26,573 nt of DNA from Anaerolineae bacterium (lineage in GTDB: Bacteria > Chloroflexota > Anaerolineae > B4-G1), in NCBI GenBank assembly GCA_016783285.1, contig JADHWW010000124.1:1-26573 (forward strand), given 5' to 3'. Numbering within the stretch: position 1 is the stretch's first letter; each line of letters starts with the position of its first letter. Positions 24,060-26,573 of the stretch are shown here, one piece after another. The position numbers and the translations under genes were made by a program. The notes under the pieces were generated by a model. It saw only the letters and a list, made by a program, of their open reading frames with translations, did no database searches and had not been told where the DNA came from.

Positions 24060-24087
24060 GACTGCTGGGCTGAGTAGTTGTGATCTC

Positions 24088-24116
24088 AGTATATTGCAAC
24101 TCCGCTTGAAAGTCAA
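24088..24116 (-). promoter_or_regulatory. Promoter of the radical SAM gene
   Basis: The minus strand has TTGACT, 17 bases, then TATACT. The implied transcript start is near 24081, about 80 bases before ATG 24000. Confidence 0.75.
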
Positions 24117-24133
24117 AGTTCCATTTCGAAGCG

Positions 24134-24162
24134 TTGACAAACACTCCTAACGGTGTTATCAT
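24134..24162 (+). promoter_or_regulatory. Promoter of the Thr/Pro-rich protein gene
   Basis: TTGACA at 24134-24139 and TATCAT at 24157-24162 are separated by exactly 17 bases, with the start codon 28 bases beyond. It is back to back with the radical SAM promoter, 17 bases apart. Confidence 0.8.
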
Positions 24163-24190
24163 ATCACAGTATACCACGACGGAGTTGTCA

Positions 24191-24721
24191 ATGCGCGATA
24201 CGAGTGAATGGCAGACTATCCATTGGGTGCTCGCAAGCATCATCCTTCTGACTCTGCCATGTTATTGTCTCGGTGTCTCAATGTTGGCGTTGAGACCAGA
24301 AGCCAGAGCACCGACGGCTACACCAACCACAACGCCTACCGAGGCGCCTTCGGCCACACCCGCCTTGGAGGTGGTAGAGCCGATGGAGACGCTGCCACCA
24401 ACCCCTACTCAGTGGTTCCCGCCTACCTACACGCCCACACCGACGCCTACCGAAACCTCGATCCCTACTGACACTCCGACACCCACTGAGACCTCGACCC
24501 CGACCCCTACAGCCACACTGACGCTCACACCCACGGCGACGTCCACGTTTACGCCGACGCCTACTGAAATACCTATCCCGACAGAGACGCCGATTGAGAC
24601 ATCCTTTCCGACTGAGGTGCCGACCGAGACATCTTTTCCGACCTACACACCCACCGCCACTGCAACGCCTACGCTTACACCCACGGCTAGCATCACTGTG
24701 ACTGCGACGCCGGAATCGTGA
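24191..24721 (+). CDS. Membrane-anchored Thr/Pro-rich protein
   Basis: The product has 176 residues. ATG 24191 is chosen because GGAG lies 7 bases upstream; a start at 24134 would fall on the -35 box. A short cytoplasmic N-terminus ([12 protein letters not shown]) is followed by a membrane segment at ~13-34. The remaining ~140 residues are almost entirely Thr, Pro, Glu, Ser and Ala ([17 protein letters not shown] and similar). No folded domain follows, so it is all stalk. It may be a mucin-like surface filament or a wall-spanning spacer (inference). The low-complexity tail gives no family assignment. It may share a transcript with the downstream peptidase, whose start is 40 bases on. Confidence 0.75.
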   Translation: MRDTSEWQTIHWVLASIILLTLPCYCLGVSMLALRPEARAPTATPTTTPTEAPSATPALEVVEPMETLPPTPTQWFPPTYTPTPTPTETSIPTDTPTPTETSTPTPTATLTLTPTATSTFTPTPTEIPIPTETPIETSFPTEVPTETSFPTYTPTATATPTLTPTASITVTATPES

Positions 24722-24761
24722 GCCGTAATCTACTGCGACCATACTGTATGAGGAGTCTTGC

Positions 24762-25829
24762 GTGGAAGTTATCCCCTTACTGAAGCAACTTTCGGAAGCC
24801 GACGGCCTCTCTGGCTACGAGAGGCCGGTGCGAGAACTATTGTGCCAGACCTGGCAGCCCTTCGTGGACGAGATGTGCGAGGGTAACCTGGGCAGCCTGA
24901 TTGCCCTCAAGCGGGGCACGGGAGCTGAGCCTCGCCCCAAACTGATGCTGGCAGCCCACATGGACGAGATCGGGCTGATGGTGACCGGCGTCGAGAAGGG
25001 CTTCCTGCGCATCACCCGGGTCGGAGGAACGGACTCGAGAGTGTTGTTGGGGCTCGAAGTGGTCGTCCACGGGCAGCGGGACTTGCCTGGTCTCGTCGCT
25101 ACTCGCCCGCCCCACGTCCTGCCCAAGGGAGAGCGCAAGAAGGCTGTCCCATGGGAGAAAATCTTCGTGGACGTGGGGCTGCCAGCGGAGGAAGTCGAGC
25201 GGCTGGTCGCGGTCGGTGATATAATCTCCATCCGACGTGAAATGGTGGAACTGAAGAACCGTCACGTAGCAGGCAAGGCGATGGACGATCGGGCCTGCGT
25301 AGCCGCCGTGACGCTCGCGCTGGAGCAACTGGCCGGCGTGCGTCACACCTGGGACGTCTTCGCCGTGGCGACGGCGCAGGAGGAGACGGGTCTGAAGGGA
25401 GCCATCACCGCTGCTTACGGCGTCGCGCCGGACCTGGCCGTGGCGCTGGACGTGACCTTCGGCAAACAACCGGGCGTCCCAGAGGTAGACGCTCTCCCCC
25501 TGGGCGAGGGCCCTGCTATCGGGATCGGTCCCAACTTCCACCCCGGGCTCGCGACGTGCCTGAAGGAGGTGGCCGAGGCCCACGAGATTCCGTATCAAAT
25601 TGAACCCATCCCGGGCCGCAGCGGCACCGACGCCTGGGCCATCCAGGTCACCCGTGAAGGGGTGCCCACGGCCCTCGTCTCCATCCCCGTCCGCTACATG
25701 CATCAGCCGGTGGAGACGTTGGCAGTGCAAGACATCGAGCGGGCTGGGCGGCTCTTGGCGGCGTTCATTGCCGGACTGGATATGGACTTCCTGGAGAAGA
25801 TAGGCTGGGACATCACAGAGGCAGGATAG
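24762..25829 (+). CDS. M42 family metallopeptidase
   Basis: The product has 355 residues, starting at GTG 24762, which has GAGGAG 6 bases upstream. The upstream ATG at 24748 is in another frame. The M42 dinuclear metal site is complete: His66 and Asp68 (AAHMDEIG), bridging Asp175 (AMDDRA), catalytic Glu207 and metal Glu208 (AQEETG), Asp230 (ALDVTFG) and His314 (YMHQPVE). Members are large cytoplasmic aminopeptidases, often named endoglucanase M or glutamyl aminopeptidase. The N-terminus LLKQLSEADGLSGYE is typical. There is no signal peptide. It is followed by an unknown gene and a second M42 gene, a likely peptide-recycling cluster. Confidence 0.93.
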   Translation: MEVIPLLKQLSEADGLSGYERPVRELLCQTWQPFVDEMCEGNLGSLIALKRGTGAEPRPKLMLAAHMDEIGLMVTGVEKGFLRITRVGGTDSRVLLGLEVVVHGQRDLPGLVATRPPHVLPKGERKKAVPWEKIFVDVGLPAEEVERLVAVGDIISIRREMVELKNRHVAGKAMDDRACVAAVTLALEQLAGVRHTWDVFAVATAQEETGLKGAITAAYGVAPDLAVALDVTFGKQPGVPEVDALPLGEGPAIGIGPNFHPGLATCLKEVAEAHEIPYQIEPIPGRSGTDAWAIQVTREGVPTALVSIPVRYMHQPVETLAVQDIERAGRLLAAFIAGLDMDFLEKIGWDITEAG

Positions 25830-25908
25830 CAGGCACTCGTCGGAATGACAATCTGGCAGACGACACGCTCTACTTTGACTTGGTCACCCGGCATTGAGAG
25901 GAAAGGCG

Positions 25909-26361
25909 ATGGACCAAGAATGGGATGCTCTGTTTACACAGGCTCTTGCTGACTTTCCTGATGAGCGCGTCGTGCAGGAGGCAGAAAAGGTACTAGAGGC
26001 GATGGGATACGAGGTGCAGCAAAATGGCCCATGCTACGACATTCTCCGTGACATACCGCTAACGGTCATCCATCGGTCCCTGCATAGCGATGAGCGTCTG
26101 CGCTCGGGGGGCTTTCTGGCCCTTGAAGTCGCGGTGGGCCCCCGTTTCACTGCCCAGGGAGTGTTCAATGGAGTCTGCGAGTACGGCCTCTTGCGCCTGG
26201 AATTTGGACTGGACGGCAGTTTCCAGGACGACTCCTTTGTTACCTCTCCACTTCTGACATCGTCAGAAGTGGAATGGGAATACGAGCAAGTATCGGGCAC
26301 GTACGCATTCGCGGAAAGACAGACACAATACGGGGAAGAAACCGAGCAGGGGGATTCATGA
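25909..26361 (+). CDS. Conserved-looking protein of unknown function between two M42 peptidases
   Basis: The product has 150 residues. ATG 25909 is chosen because AGAGGAAAGG lies upstream; a TTG at 25894 is possible. It has an acidic, soluble composition with no signal peptide or membrane segment. The first ~35 residues look helical (DALFTQALADFPDERVVQEA), followed by a mixed alpha/beta section with RSGGFLALEVAVGP and GLLRLEFGLDGSFQ, and a Glu/Gln-rich tail. I do not recognise the family. Its TGA overlaps the ATG of the next M42 gene (ATGA at 26358-26361), so translation is probably coupled. A perfect 11-bp hairpin lies inside its 3' part. Confidence 0.7.
   Translation: MDQEWDALFTQALADFPDERVVQEAEKVLEAMGYEVQQNGPCYDILRDIPLTVIHRSLHSDERLRSGGFLALEVAVGPRFTAQGVFNGVCEYGLLRLEFGLDGSFQDDSFVTSPLLTSSEVEWEYEQVSGTYAFAERQTQYGEETEQGDS
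26248..26272 (+). other. Perfect hairpin inside the unknown gene before the second M42 peptidase
   Basis: CCACTTCTGAC and GTCAGAAGTGG are exact reverse complements separated by ATC. It lies within codons for LLTSSEVEW, 86 bases before the coupled start at 26358. No T-run follows, so it is not a standard terminator. Confidence 0.5.
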
Positions 26362-26573
26362 TACTAAGAGAACTTTCGGAAGCGGTTGGCGTTTCGGGGG
26401 ACGAGGGGAGCGTGCGCGTCGTCGTGCTCGACGCGGTGCGGGAACACGTGGACGAGGTCAAGGTGGACACAATGGGCAACGTCCTGGCTTTCAAGCGCGG
26501 GACGGCTCGACTGAGCGCCTCGACTGAGCCCGGCGAAGTCTCGTCGAAGTCAGGACGACAGCGGTTGCGTGTG
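26358..26573 (+). CDS. M42 family metallopeptidase, N-terminal part (continues beyond window)
   Basis: The frame is open from ATG 26358 to the window edge, 72 codons. It begins MILRELSEAVGVSGDEGSVR and has VDTMGNVLAFKRGT, matching the N-terminus of M42 peptidases (compare LLKQLSEADGLSG and GSLIALKRGT in the upstream paralogue). After KRGT comes RLSASTEPGEVSSKSGRQ, encoded by a dispersed repeat, and then RLRV, where the family would lead into the metal-binding His strand. The insertion is in frame so far and adds about 15 residues in a surface loop. The active site lies outside the window. Confidence 0.8.
   Translation, partial: MILRELSEAVGVSGDEGSVRVVVLDAVREHVDEVKVDTMGNVLAFKRGTARLSASTEPGEVSSKSGRQRLRV
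26506..26558. repeat. Dispersed TTCGAC/GCTCAG-type repeat inside the second M42 gene
   Basis: The stretch has GGCTCGACTGAGC, CTCGACTGAGCCCGGCGAAG and CTCGTCGAAGTCAGGAC in a row, a rearranged copy of the repeat found at 12584. It is translated in frame. Confidence 0.55.

Noticed and set aside
24001..24243. N-terminal extension of the radical SAM protein to 24243
   Set aside because: It would run through the promoter at 24088-24116 and the ACACAGAG repeat; ATG 24000 has a ribosome site and begins the conserved-looking domain.

Overview
The window looks like chromosomal DNA from a Chloroflexota bacterium, most likely Anaerolineae or a relative. It is GC-rich and carries many secreted lipoproteins with Thr/Pro linkers. 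It also has a Reg_prop/Y_Y_Y sensor kinase with a LuxR-type partner, and dispersed short repeats of the TTCGACAAGCTCAGG, ACACAGAG and CAATGACC types. The taxonomic assignment is inference from gene style, not from a marker gene.

Layout. Positions 1-114 (+) hold the 3' end of a probable IS transposase. Positions 142-10169 form a minus-strand array, read right to left, of envelope genes: an L,D-transpeptidase with LysM, a lipoprotein serpin, a DUF333 lipoprotein, a DUF333/beta-propeller lipoprotein, a small membrane protein, a second serpin broken by an in-frame TAA, and two large lipoproteins built from an ~80-residue repeated module. Positions 10602-17144 (-) hold a regulatory block: a 1283-residue sensor kinase, its LuxR-type response regulator, then a receiver-only protein followed by another module lipoprotein. 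Positions 17392-24000 (-) hold a LysM protein carrying the same module and a glycan-binding-like C-terminus, a PsbP-like lipoprotein, a six-blade tectonin and a radical SAM protein. Positions 24191-26573 (+) hold a Thr/Pro-rich membrane-anchored protein, an M42 peptidase, an unknown 150-residue protein and the start of a second M42 peptidase.

How the parts fit. The left two thirds look like a cell-surface locus with its own two-component control. At least six genes start with nearly the same signal peptide, with the lipobox Cys at residue 22 every time, joined to unrelated mature domains. The ~80-residue module occurs about 11 times in four proteins, and serpins, DUF333 domains, LysM domains and a glycan-binding-like tail are mixed around it. 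Two serpins plus a possible chagasin-like N-terminal domain suggest protection of the cell surface against proteases. Several transcription units are separated by a compact repeat in which a terminator-like hairpin runs straight into an extended -10 promoter of the form TGYTAYACT.

No rRNA, tRNA, CRISPR array or complete mobile element was seen. The best candidate for something undescribed is the module family together with its signal-peptide and leader cassette duplication.
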